Part shown: in pieces, positions 1-5,176 of the stretch | Layout of the letters: each line of letters opens with the position of its first letter | How positions within the stretch are numbered: the first letter of the stretch is position 1 | NCBI GenBank assembly: GCA_937895315.1 | Contig: CALAWM010000082.1 | Coordinates: 1 to 6,613 of the forward strand | Source: an uncultured Caryophanales bacterium | GTDB lineage: Bacteria; Bacillota_I; Bacilli_A; RFN20; CAG-826 | Direction of reading: 5' to 3' | DNA: 6,613 nucleotides | The notes under the pieces: generated by a model | Database searches by the model: none | Told to the model about the DNA's origin: nothing | Seen by the model: only the letters and a program-made list of their open reading frames with translations | Program-made: the position numbers and the translations under genes

Positions 1-657
1 GCCTTTCATTTCATCATTTGGTAAAGTAACTGCACTGACGGTTCTTTCGGTTGTTACTTCTTGACTATAGCGGGCGATGGTATTGGCTAAGATATCCCGG
101 GCTTTGTCATTAACTTGGGCATCGGCCTCATCTTCTTTTTGTTTAATGTAGAGGGCGATTTCTTTTTCAAGTTTGGCATCGACGCGTTGATATAATTCAT
201 CACGGGCTTCGCTAACGGTCATCTGTGCGACTTTTTCAAGTTCACTAATGATTGAATCAATGCGAATTTGCAATTGTTTCTTTGTTTCATCAACATCTTT
301 AATTTTGACACTTAAGTTTTCATGTCGAGCATCGAGTGATTGTTCTTTGCTAAGTAATAATTGATCGCGGCGTTCAATTGCTTTTTCACGATCATTGAGG
401 AGTCTTTCAAGTTCTCCAATTTGGGCACGGCGTTCCTTCCCGGTTTTTTCTAACTCTTGTTTTCCTTCATAAAGTATTTGTTTTGCGTCAAGTTCAGCAT
501 TTTTTACAATGTGGTCAGCTTTAATTTCAGCTTCCTTTACTGTCTTTTTTGATTTTTCAAATGCTTGTTTCGCTTTAAAGGCGGGGATTAAGAAAAATAG
601 TCCAATCCCGAGAGCAAGACCGAGTAGAAGGAATAGTGCATAGTACAAAAATTCCAT
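1..657 (-). CDS. rny: Ribonuclease Y, N-terminal part (cut by window edge)
   Basis: RNase Y is the membrane-anchored endoribonuclease that starts mRNA decay in many Firmicutes. Translating the minus strand from the ATG at 655-657 gives 219 residues with no stop before the edge. Residues about 2-26 form one hydrophobic membrane segment beginning MEFLYYALFLLLGLALG. Residues about 28-200 are a long charged coiled coil rich in Glu, Lys and Gln. The last visible stretch, VTLPNDEMKG, matches the start of the KH domain, which in this family is followed by an HD nuclease domain. Full proteins are around 510-520 residues, so roughly the last 300, including the catalytic His-Asp motif, are outside the window. 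The start is supported by an AGAAGG-type ribosome binding site at 666-671, eight bases away. It lies downstream of recA, as in Bacillus-type genomes, but behind a terminator and its own promoter. Confidence 0.95.
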   Translation of the reverse strand, partial: MEFLYYALFLLLGLALGIGLFFLIPAFKAKQAFEKSKKTVKEAEIKADHIVKNAELDAKQILYEGKQELEKTGKERRAQIGELERLLNDREKAIERRDQLLLSKEQSLDARHENLSVKIKDVDETKKQLQIRIDSIISELEKVAQMTVSEARDELYQRVDAKLEKEIALYIKQKEDEADAQVNDKARDILANTIARYSQEVTTERTVSAVTLPNDEMKG

Positions 658-742
658 ATTTTGTTCCTTCTTTCGTTATTTTTTCATAATTTTTGTTTGA
701 TTAATGTACAAACGTAAAATAATAGATGCCCTAACCATCAAA

Positions 743-751
743 GTTATATCA
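743..751 (-). promoter_or_regulatory. Possible secondary extended -10 promoter for rny
   Basis: The minus strand reads TGATATAAC, an extended -10 (TGnTATAAC), without a recognisable -35 box at 16-18 bases. Transcription from here would give an rny leader of roughly 80 nucleotides lacking the two upstream hairpins. The region is very AT-rich, so a chance match is quite possible. Confidence 0.22.
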
Positions 752-801
752 TTAATGTTTTAAATTACTATTTATATTAGAGTCAATAAAGTGGATTAAT
801 A

Positions 802-821
802 ACCTAACTTCTAGTTTAGGT
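802..821 (-). other. Stem-loop in the rny leader (second hairpin)
   Basis: ACCTAA at 802-807 pairs with TTAGGT at 816-821 across an eight-base loop. If transcription starts near 838 this hairpin lies about 17 nucleotides into the rny leader, directly after the first hairpin. It has no U-tract behind it on the minus strand, so it does not look like a terminator. Its role is unknown. Influence on leader stability or on cleavage by RNase Y itself is only a suggestion. Confidence 0.4.
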
Positions 822-842
822 AAACGCACTTGGTGCGCATTT
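822..842 (-). other. 5'-terminal stem-loop of the rny leader
   Basis: CGCAC at 825-829 pairs perfectly with GTGCG at 833-837 around a three-base loop. AAA at 822-824 can also pair with TTT at 840-842 around a small bulge. The hairpin sits exactly where a transcript from the 845-853 promoter would begin, so the mRNA would carry a stem at or within a base or two of its 5' end. It is the most GC-rich patch in an otherwise AT-rich spacer. 5'-terminal stems are known to protect mRNAs from 5'-end-dependent decay, and applying that to rny is inference. Confidence 0.45.
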
Positions 843-844
843 AG

Positions 845-853
845 ATTATAACA
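845..853 (-). promoter_or_regulatory. Extended -10 promoter for rny
   Basis: The minus strand reads TGTTATAAT: a perfect -10 hexamer (845-850) with the extended TG element (852-853). No good -35 box lies 16-18 bases upstream; the nearest candidate, TTGCTT, is 21 bases away, which is less critical for an extended -10. Initiation would fall near 838, giving an rny leader of about 180 nucleotides. A promoter is needed here because recA ends in a terminator upstream. Confidence 0.55.
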
Positions 854-935
854 ACTTTTAATTTGTAATTAAAGCAATTACATTCTTATCGTCGAGAAAA
901 AGAAACTTTGTAAAAAATAGGGTGAATTTGCCAAG

Positions 936-970
936 AAAAAAACTTAAGCTTTTGATTCACTTAAGTTTTT
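936..970 (-). terminator. Intrinsic terminator of the recA operon
   Basis: On the minus strand AAAAACTTAAG (970-960) pairs with CTTAAGTTTTT (948-938) over an 11-base loop, and the run of T continues to 936. It begins 10 bases after the recA stop codon. The stem has few GC pairs, but an 11-bp perfect stem with a T-tract directly after recA is what a rho-independent terminator needs. It would separate recA transcription from rny. Confidence 0.75.
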
Positions 971-980
971 ATGCGTGTAA

Positions 981-1958
981 TTAGAGTCGAACTTCGTCTT
1001 CTAGTTTTTGATAAAGGTCAGGACGTTCAAGGATATAATTTTGCGCTGCTTCTTTTCCTTGGCCAATTTTTTGACCATCGTATTCATACCAACTTCCGGA
1101 CTTTTTGATTAATCCTTTTTCGACCGATAATTCCAAGACTTCACCAATTTTAGAAATGCCTTTTCCGTATACAATATCAATTTCGCAAGCCGCGAATGGC
1201 GGTGCAACTTTGTTTTTCACGATTCGGATTTTGGCTTGATTACCAACGAGTTTTGGTCCTTGTTTTAAGGCTTCACCGCGGCGAATATCCACGCGGATTG
1301 AAGCATAGAATTTAAGGGCACGACCGCCGGAGGTAACTTCAGGATTACCATAGATTACACCAACCTTTTCCCGTAGTTGGTTAATGAAGATCACGGTACA
1401 TTCCGCCTTATTTAATACACCAGCGAGTTTCCGCATTGCTTTGGACATTAAGCGTGCTTGTAACCCAACTTGATTATCACTCATTTCCCCAGTTAATTCC
1501 GCTTCCGGAACAAGGGCGGCAACGCTATCAACAATGATTAAATCAATAACACCACTTTCGGCTAGACGCACAACGATTTCGAGGGCTTGTTCCCCGGAAT
1601 CAGGTTGAGCAAGAATTAATTCATCAATATTAATCCCTAAATTTTTAGCATACACCGGGTCAATGGCATGTTCAGCATCAACAAAGGCGGCTTGACCACC
1701 TTTCTTTTGACATTCGGCGATGGCATGAAGGGCAAGGGTTGTTTTCCCGCTGCTTTCTGGACCATAAATTTCGATAATTCGTCCTTTAGGATAACCGCCA
1801 ACTCCTAATGCTTGGTCAAGTAAAAGTGATCCACTAGGAATGACATCAACATTAATCACTGGGCGGTCGCCTAGTTTCATAATGGCTCCTTTACCAAATG
1901 ATTTTTCAATCTCTTTTAACGTCTCTTGCAAGATATTCACATCTTCTTTTTTCGCCAT
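981..1958 (-). CDS. recA: Recombinase RecA
   Basis: RecA is the ATP-dependent strand-exchange protein that forms filaments on single-stranded DNA in the cytoplasm, drives homologous recombination and triggers LexA self-cleavage. The 325 residues show the family in order: an N-terminal oligomerisation helix, Walker A GPESSGKT (66-73), catalytic Glu96 in DAEHA, Walker B LIIVD (140-144), loop L1 with GEMSDNQVG (157-165), and loop L2 from NQLREKVG to [10 protein letters not shown] (193-220). The ATG start follows AAGGAG at seven bases and matches the usual MAKK-like N terminus. It lies 28 bases after cinA with no promoter visible in the gap, so it is probably co-transcribed with pgsA and cinA. 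The C terminus (KLEDEVRL) is short: most relatives of 345-355 residues carry a longer acidic tail. No LexA-type operator was found near it. Confidence 0.99.
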   Translation of the reverse strand: MAKKEDVNILQETLKEIEKSFGKGAIMKLGDRPVINVDVIPSGSLLLDQALGVGGYPKGRIIEIYGPESSGKTTLALHAIAECQKKGGQAAFVDAEHAIDPVYAKNLGINIDELILAQPDSGEQALEIVVRLAESGVIDLIIVDSVAALVPEAELTGEMSDNQVGLQARLMSKAMRKLAGVLNKAECTVIFINQLREKVGVIYGNPEVTSGGRALKFYASIRVDIRRGEALKQGPKLVGNQAKIRIVKNKVAPPFAACEIDIVYGKGISKIGEVLELSVEKGLIKKSGSWYEYDGQKIGQGKEAAQNYILERPDLYQKLEDEVRL

Positions 1959-1986
1959 AATATTTCTCCTTATATTGTAAATACAA

Positions 1987-2454
1987 TTAATTATAATTTT
2001 CTAACACACGTTCTAATATTTGAAACGCTCGGGTAACAGCTTCACTTCGTACTTTATTGCGATCACCCTTAATTTTAAAGTGCTCAAGAATTTCATCTTC
2101 ACCATAAATTAAGGCAATAAATACTTCACCCACATCATAATTAGTAGCGGTAGGACCTGCATTTCCGGTGAAGGCAACACAAAAATCAACATCTAATAGT
2201 TTTTTACCATTTCTTGCCATCTCTAAAGCAACAGTGCTTGAGACTGCTCCATATTTTTTAAGATCCGATTCTTTTATTTTTAAAACACGGTGTTTAACAT
2301 CATTGCTATAAGAAACAATTGACCCTTTATATACTTTTGAAACACCTGGGTAATTAACAACCGTTGAGGCAAATTGCCCACCGGTAAAAGATTCAACACT
2401 ACCAAAAGTGATATTTAAATCCATAAGTTTTTGAATAATTAGTTGATTCTTCAT
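1987..2454 (-). CDS. cinA: CinA C-terminal-type NMN amidohydrolase (PncC-like)
   Basis: The 155 residues correspond only to the CinA C-terminal domain. In PncC proteins this hydrolyses the amide of nicotinamide mononucleotide, giving nicotinic acid mononucleotide for NAD recycling. Visible family motifs are ESFTGG (21-26), [16 protein letters not shown] (36-51), GAVS (69-72) and FTGNAGP (95-101). The N-terminal COG1058/MoCF domain of full-length CinA (about 410 residues in total) is absent. The preceding DNA is pgsA coding sequence, so this is a naturally stand-alone domain, not a window truncation. The start ATG overlaps the pgsA stop as ATGA, and AAAGGA inside the pgsA end serves as ribosome binding site six bases away. 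Association with recA follows the competence-operon arrangement. Enzyme activity is inferred from the family. Confidence 0.9.
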   Translation of the reverse strand: MKNQLIIQKLMDLNITFGSVESFTGGQFASTVVNYPGVSKVYKGSIVSYSNDVKHRVLKIKESDLKKYGAVSSTVALEMARNGKKLLDVDFCVAFTGNAGPTATNYDVGEVFIALIYGEDEILEHFKIKGDRNKVRSEAVTRAFQILERVLENYN

Positions 2455-3071
2455 TTAGGATCCTTTAAAACACTAATATTTTGGACAATATAGATAACCC
2501 CGCTTATTAAAGAAACAAGCGTTGCTAAAGCCATAAAAATAAAACTAACATAGGGGAATGATGGGTTACTGATTTGCCGAGAAAATGGCCAATCATTTAG
2601 TAAATATAAAGGAATTGCAATCATTTGTAAGACGGTTTTAAGTTTACCAAAGATGTTTGCGGCTAAAACTTTGTTTTGACTAGCGGCCACTAAACGAAAA
2701 CCATCAACGACGATGTCGCGCCCAATCATTAAGACAACAAAAACAAGGGGAATGGCAATTTGGCCAGGAAATGAATCAAGTGGTTTTACTAAAATGATGA
2801 GTACAGAATTAACTAACAGTTTATCGGCAATTGGGTCCATAAACTTTCCGTAATTTGTAATTAAATTAAGTTTCCGGGCAAGATAGCCATCTAAAAAGTC
2901 GGTAAAAGACGCCACTAAAAAAATAATGGCGGCAATAAAATAACGTAAGTAAACTTCGCCAAATAAGGTCGGGACTAAGGTGCCAAACCATGATGAAGGC
3001 ACTAATAAAAAAGCAATTAAAATGACGACAAGCGCCATACGAATTGTAGTTAGTTTATTGGGTAAATTCAT
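2451..3071 (-). CDS. pgsA: CDP-diacylglycerol-glycerol-3-phosphate 3-phosphatidyltransferase
   Basis: PgsA is a membrane enzyme that transfers the phosphatidyl group from CDP-diacylglycerol to glycerol-3-phosphate, the committed step to phosphatidylglycerol and cardiolipin. The 206 residues contain the full CDP-alcohol phosphatidyltransferase signature: Asp58, Asp61-Gly62, Ala65-Arg66, Gly75, Asp79 and Asp83. Several hydrophobic spans (about 8-25, 42-58, 86-97, 104-120, 146-158, 172-197) fit the usual polytopic topology. The N terminus MNLPNKLT is typical of the family. AAAGGAG at 3076-3082 lies only four bases from the ATG, slightly tight but clear. It starts about 14 bases after the end of rnpB with no terminator between, and its stop overlaps the cinA start by four bases, indicating coupled translation. 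Confidence 0.97.
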   Translation of the reverse strand: MNLPNKLTTIRMALVVILIAFLLVPSSWFGTLVPTLFGEVYLRYFIAAIIFLVASFTDFLDGYLARKLNLITNYGKFMDPIADKLLVNSVLIILVKPLDSFPGQIAIPLVFVVLMIGRDIVVDGFRLVAASQNKVLAANIFGKLKTVLQMIAIPLYLLNDWPFSRQISNPSFPYVSFIFMALATLVSLISGVIYIVQNISVLKDPK

Positions 3072-3085
3072 AGTGCTCCTTTAGT

Positions 3086-3432
3086 GAGTATTCGATCCTG
3101 TAAGCCATGTTCTGTCGAAGGATAATTATTTATCTATGCTATTGCATACGGCATCAAATTCAGTTCTTCTTTGCCATTTCCCTTACCAAATTTAGGTTTC
3201 TCGCTTGCGGGGTTTACCAACGTTCCACTTAAGAGTTTCCCCTTAACTTCGTCACTGTGGCACCTTAGGAAGATTAACCATATCCAAGGACTTAGGTCTT
3301 TCTTCGCCGTTATAGACTCCTCTATACCTAGCGTTATTTTTTGCGCTAGCGCAATCACTACTTGCATCGCAGCAAGTGCGAGCATGGACTTTCCTCTAAT
3401 ACTTTCGTACCAGCAATTATCCAGATCGAATT
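3086..3432 (-). ncRNA. rnpB: RNase P catalytic RNA, type B
   Basis: This is the ribozyme that removes 5' leaders from pre-tRNAs with the RnpA protein. On the minus strand the diagnostic conserved pieces appear in order: GAGGAAAGTCC (3396-3386) followed by ATGCTCGCAC, GTGCCACAGTGACGAAGT (3263-3246), GTAAACCCC (3217-3209) followed by GCAAGCGAGAAACC, and ACAGAACATGGCTTACAGG near the 3' end (3115-3097). The terminal P1 helix is visible as ATTCGATC (3431-3424) pairing with GATCGAAT (3097-3090). The interior aligns by eye with the Bacillus type B RNA, not type A. At about 347 nucleotides it is shorter than the roughly 400 of Bacillus, and the stretch that forms helix P19 there seems reduced or missing. 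Exact ends are estimated from P1. The RNA starts a few bases after the gpsB stop and ends just before the pgsA ribosome binding site. Confidence 0.96.
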
Positions 3433-3436
3433 GTTG

Positions 3437-3787
3437 TTATTTTATTTTACTTGGATCAACACCAAGCGCCCATAATTGTCGTTCATACTTATCAATTTTC
3501 CGTAAGTTTTCCATCGCGGTTCCGCCTTTAGCGACTAACCGCTCTAATTCTTTAACTTTCCGGGTTAATTGTAAATTAAGGGCTTCGAGGTTAACATTTT
3601 TGGCATTAAGTTTATCAAAGCGTTCGACTTCTTTTTCAAGTCTTTTGATTTCCGCAAATAGTAATTCATAATCTTCACGAACTTGATCAAAAAATTCATC
3701 AACTTCGAGAGCATCATAACCACCATTTTTAGCGTTAAATTTTTTCTTTAAAATTTTGTCGCTATCTAATAATACTTTTTCTGCCAT
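3437..3787 (-). CDS. gpsB: Cell division regulator GpsB (DivIVA family)
   Basis: GpsB is a small cytosolic, membrane-associated coiled-coil protein that couples division to peptidoglycan synthesis by binding the cytoplasmic tails of penicillin-binding proteins. The 116 residues have a DivIVA-type N-terminal domain with GYDALEVDEFFD (23-34), a heptad-rich coiled coil about 38-85, and a short C-terminal helical piece around YERQLWALG (101-109) that would correspond to the oligomerisation tail. Tyr24, Asp30 and Asp34 align with Tyr25, Asp31 and Asp35 of Bacillus GpsB, which line the PBP-binding groove. Start: ATG at 3785-3787 with GAGGTG four bases upstream. Adjacency to rnpB also occurs in Bacillus. 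A divergent DivIVA-family paralogue is possible, but length and motif favour GpsB. Confidence 0.88.
   Translation of the reverse strand: MAEKVLLDSDKILKKKFNAKNGGYDALEVDEFFDQVREDYELLFAEIKRLEKEVERFDKLNAKNVNLEALNLQLTRKVKELERLVAKGGTAMENLRKIDKYERQLWALGVDPSKIK
3439..3465 (-). promoter_or_regulatory. Candidate rnpB promoter inside the end of gpsB
   Basis: On the minus strand TTGGTG (3465-3460) and TAAAAT (3444-3439) are 15 bases apart, the -10 box overlapping the gpsB stop codon. Initiation would fall near 3432, precisely at the start of the P1 helix. The spacing is short and neither box is ideal. The position is attractive because there is no other room for an rnpB promoter. Confidence 0.35.
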
Positions 3788-3800
3788 GGGTCACCTCGCA

Positions 3801-3817
3801 TACATATTATATATGTA
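3801..3817. promoter_or_regulatory. Perfect palindrome covering the gpsB -10 box
   Basis: TACATAT (3801-3807) and ATATGTA (3811-3817) are perfect inverted repeats around a three-base centre. The gpsB -10 box (3806-3811) lies in the middle, so a dimeric repressor bound here would block gpsB transcription. The repeat is made only of A, T and one G/C pair per arm, so chance in AT-rich promoter DNA is a real alternative. Confidence 0.35.
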
Positions 3818-3834
3818 AATCCATCATTACGCAA
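3806..3834 (-). promoter_or_regulatory. Promoter of gpsB and the downstream operon
   Basis: On the minus strand TTGCGT (3834-3829) and a perfect TATAAT (3811-3806) are separated by 17 bases, an ideal sigma-A layout. Initiation is expected near 3799, only about 11 bases before the gpsB ATG, so the leader would hold little beyond the ribosome binding site. With no terminator until 936, this promoter could feed gpsB, rnpB, pgsA, cinA and recA. Confidence 0.75.
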
Positions 3835-3850
3835 CTAAGTGTTACGTCAT
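3826..3850. repeat. Imperfect dyad holding both divergent -35 boxes
   Basis: ATTACGCAAC (3826-3835) and GTTACGTCAT (3841-3850) are inverted repeats matching at 8 of 10 positions around a five-base centre. The -35 boxes of the gpsB and exonuclease promoters (3829-3834 and 3842-3847) sit at equal distance from the centre. Part of the symmetry follows simply from two similar -35 boxes facing apart. The matches on either side of the hexamers are what make an operator conceivable. Confidence 0.4.
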
Positions 3851-3870
3851 AATTTATCATGTGGTATAAT
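3842..3870 (+). promoter_or_regulatory. Promoter of the exonuclease-recU operon
   Basis: TTACGT (3842-3847) and a perfect TATAAT (3865-3870) are 17 bases apart, and TGG directly before the -10 gives the extended TGn element. This is one of the best promoters in the window. The expected start, near 3877, is just two bases before the ATG at 3879, which implies a leaderless or almost leaderless mRNA. Confidence 0.75.
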
Positions 3871-3878
3871 TTTAAAGT

Positions 3879-4604
3879 ATGAAAAAATTGAAGAAACAAG
3901 TCCAAGGCCGAAAGCAAATTATCTTCCTTGATTTAGAGGGGACGCAATTCACCCACGAAATGATTGCAATTGGTGCTGTCAAGGCCACTTTAAATAAAGA
4001 CGGAACGATAAAAAAGTTGTTCCCTGGCTTTAAAAAATATGTATTATCAAAACACAATATCGGTCGTGTCGTCGAAGAATTAACCGGCATTAACGGGGAT
4101 CTCCTTGCCAAAGAAGGTTTAACTTTTGATGAAGTTCTTCCACTCTTTAAAAAGTATGTTGGCAATAATTTTAGTAAGTCAAAGTTTGTTACCTTTGGCA
4201 CTCATGATATTCGTATCTTGAAACAATCACTGCTTTACACCCCAGAAGGTGATCACGGCATCGTTACCACCATCGTCAAAAACAATCTTGACTTAAGTGG
4301 TTTAGTAAATGAATTTATAAAAGATGAAAATAATAACACCTTATCTTTAGCGAATTTATGTAAACTTTTTGGTATTTCACCAATCGAACCGTTACATGAT
4401 CCGTTAAATGATGCCCTCATGCTGGCGTATTTATATAATGAGCTTTTCAAAAAGATTGACATTATTAAAGAACGTTATGCTTCGGTCTTATTAAACGCCA
4501 ATAACGTTGCCCGGCCAATCAAGAAACTGCTCCAAAAAATTAAAGCAGGAGAGAGTGTAAATTATGATGATCTTTATCACTATTTACAAGAAGAAATTGA
4601 GTAA
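3879..4604 (+). CDS. Predicted DEDDh 3'-5' exonuclease
   Basis: The 241-residue protein carries an RNase T/DnaQ-type exonuclease fold. Exo I is FLDLEGT with Asp18 and Glu20, Exo II is FGTHDIRIL with Asp110, and Exo III is HDPLND with His173 and Asp178 spaced H-x4-D, so all five DEDDh residues needed for two-metal 3'-5' hydrolysis are present. The family cuts RNA or DNA ends; ERI-1/KapD-like or DnaQ-like substrates cannot be separated by eye. Residues from about 195 on are a Lys/Glu-rich extension I do not recognise. The start is firm: an in-frame TAA at 3873-3875 rules out extension, and later Met codons would lose Exo I. No ribosome binding site exists, since the -10 box ends eight bases before the ATG. 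Its stop overlaps the recU start (TAATG), suggesting a shared role in DNA processing. Confidence 0.85.
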   Translation: MKKLKKQVQGRKQIIFLDLEGTQFTHEMIAIGAVKATLNKDGTIKKLFPGFKKYVLSKHNIGRVVEELTGINGDLLAKEGLTFDEVLPLFKKYVGNNFSKSKFVTFGTHDIRILKQSLLYTPEGDHGIVTTIVKNNLDLSGLVNEFIKDENNNTLSLANLCKLFGISPIEPLHDPLNDALMLAYLYNELFKKIDIIKERYASVLLNANNVARPIKKLLQKIKAGESVNYDDLYHYLQEEIE

Positions 4605-5176
4605 TGATTAAGTATCCAAACGGTCAACCAAAGAAAAAAACAACAACCGTAAAACTTGCCAAAAGTGCAGCAAATCGGGGGATGGAATTAGAAAAACTAA
4701 TCAGTGCCGCCAACGACTATTATCTAATGCATGATATTGCCCTCATAACTAAAAGACCCACTCCCATTAATGTAGTGAAGATTAACTATACAAAAGGGGC
4801 AAGAATTACCGATGCCTATTTTGAAAAACAATCAACGACCGACTTTAATGGTATTTATAAACATCGTTACCTGGACTTTGAAGCAAAAAGTACAAGACTA
4901 AAAGCTAGTTTTCCACTTAACAACATCCACGAACATCAAATAACCCATTTAGAAAACGTAATCCGCCATGGCGGCATTGCCTTTTTTGTCGTTGAATTCG
5001 CATCGCTAAATGAAATTTATGTTCTTGCTGCATCACATGTCATTGGCGCATATAAAAATGGAGAACGTAAATCAATACCTTACGCCATATTTAAAGAAAA
5101 AGGCATCCTTGTGCCTTTAAAAATAAATCCGATTCTTGACTATTTACCAGCGGTTATCGCTATGTTTGGTTTATAA
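4604..5176 (+). CDS. recU: Holliday junction resolvase RecU
   Basis: RecU is the Firmicutes Holliday junction resolvase, a dimeric metal-dependent nuclease that cuts four-way junctions and modulates RecA. The 190 residues begin MIKYPNG, as in Bacillus RecU. They include the NRGMELE helix (24-30), the ALITKRPTP strand, a stalk segment around 62-74, and the nuclease core STTDFNGIYKHRYLDFEAK, where Asp80, Glu93 and Lys95 match the metal-binding and catalytic residues. FPLNNIHEHQ (103-112) is also conserved. The start codon overlaps the upstream stop (TAATG) with only a weak purine run before it, so translation is probably coupled to the exonuclease. The Bacillus partner ponA is not next to it here. 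The gene ends tail to tail with nth. Confidence 0.96.
   Translation: MIKYPNGQPKKKTTTVKLAKSAANRGMELEKLISAANDYYLMHDIALITKRPTPINVVKINYTKGARITDAYFEKQSTTDFNGIYKHRYLDFEAKSTRLKASFPLNNIHEHQITHLENVIRHGGIAFFVVEFASLNEIYVLAASHVIGAYKNGERKSIPYAIFKEKGILVPLKINPILDYLPAVIAMFGL

Noticed and set aside
658..980. Riboswitch or small gene in the recA-rny spacer
   Set aside because: I recognise no known riboswitch core and no open frame with a ribosome binding site. Only the promoter, two short stems and the recA terminator are supported.
981..1010. CGAACTTCG-like stretch near the recA end as a LexA box
   Set aside because: It is inside the 3' end of the recA coding region, matches only half of the Bacillus consensus and is not near a promoter. 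No better SOS box was seen in any spacer.
2451..2453. TGA read as tryptophan (mycoplasma code)
   Set aside because: This TGA sits precisely at the pgsA end in an ATGA overlap, tryptophans in the window use TGG, and no coding frame contains an internal TGA.
3134..3385. 83-codon open frame on the minus strand
   Set aside because: It lies wholly inside the RNase P RNA gene and its codons come from conserved ribozyme segments.
3171..3671. 166-codon open frame on the plus strand
   Set aside because: It is antisense to rnpB and gpsB, has no ribosome binding site and gives a protein of low-complexity Ser/Leu/Phe type with no recognisable family.
3872..4201. 109-codon open frame on the minus strand opposite the exonuclease
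   Set aside because: It is a shadow of the plus-strand gene, whose five catalytic residues are intact; the same holds for open frames at 4253-4462, 5307-5540, 6026-6217 and 6115-6339.
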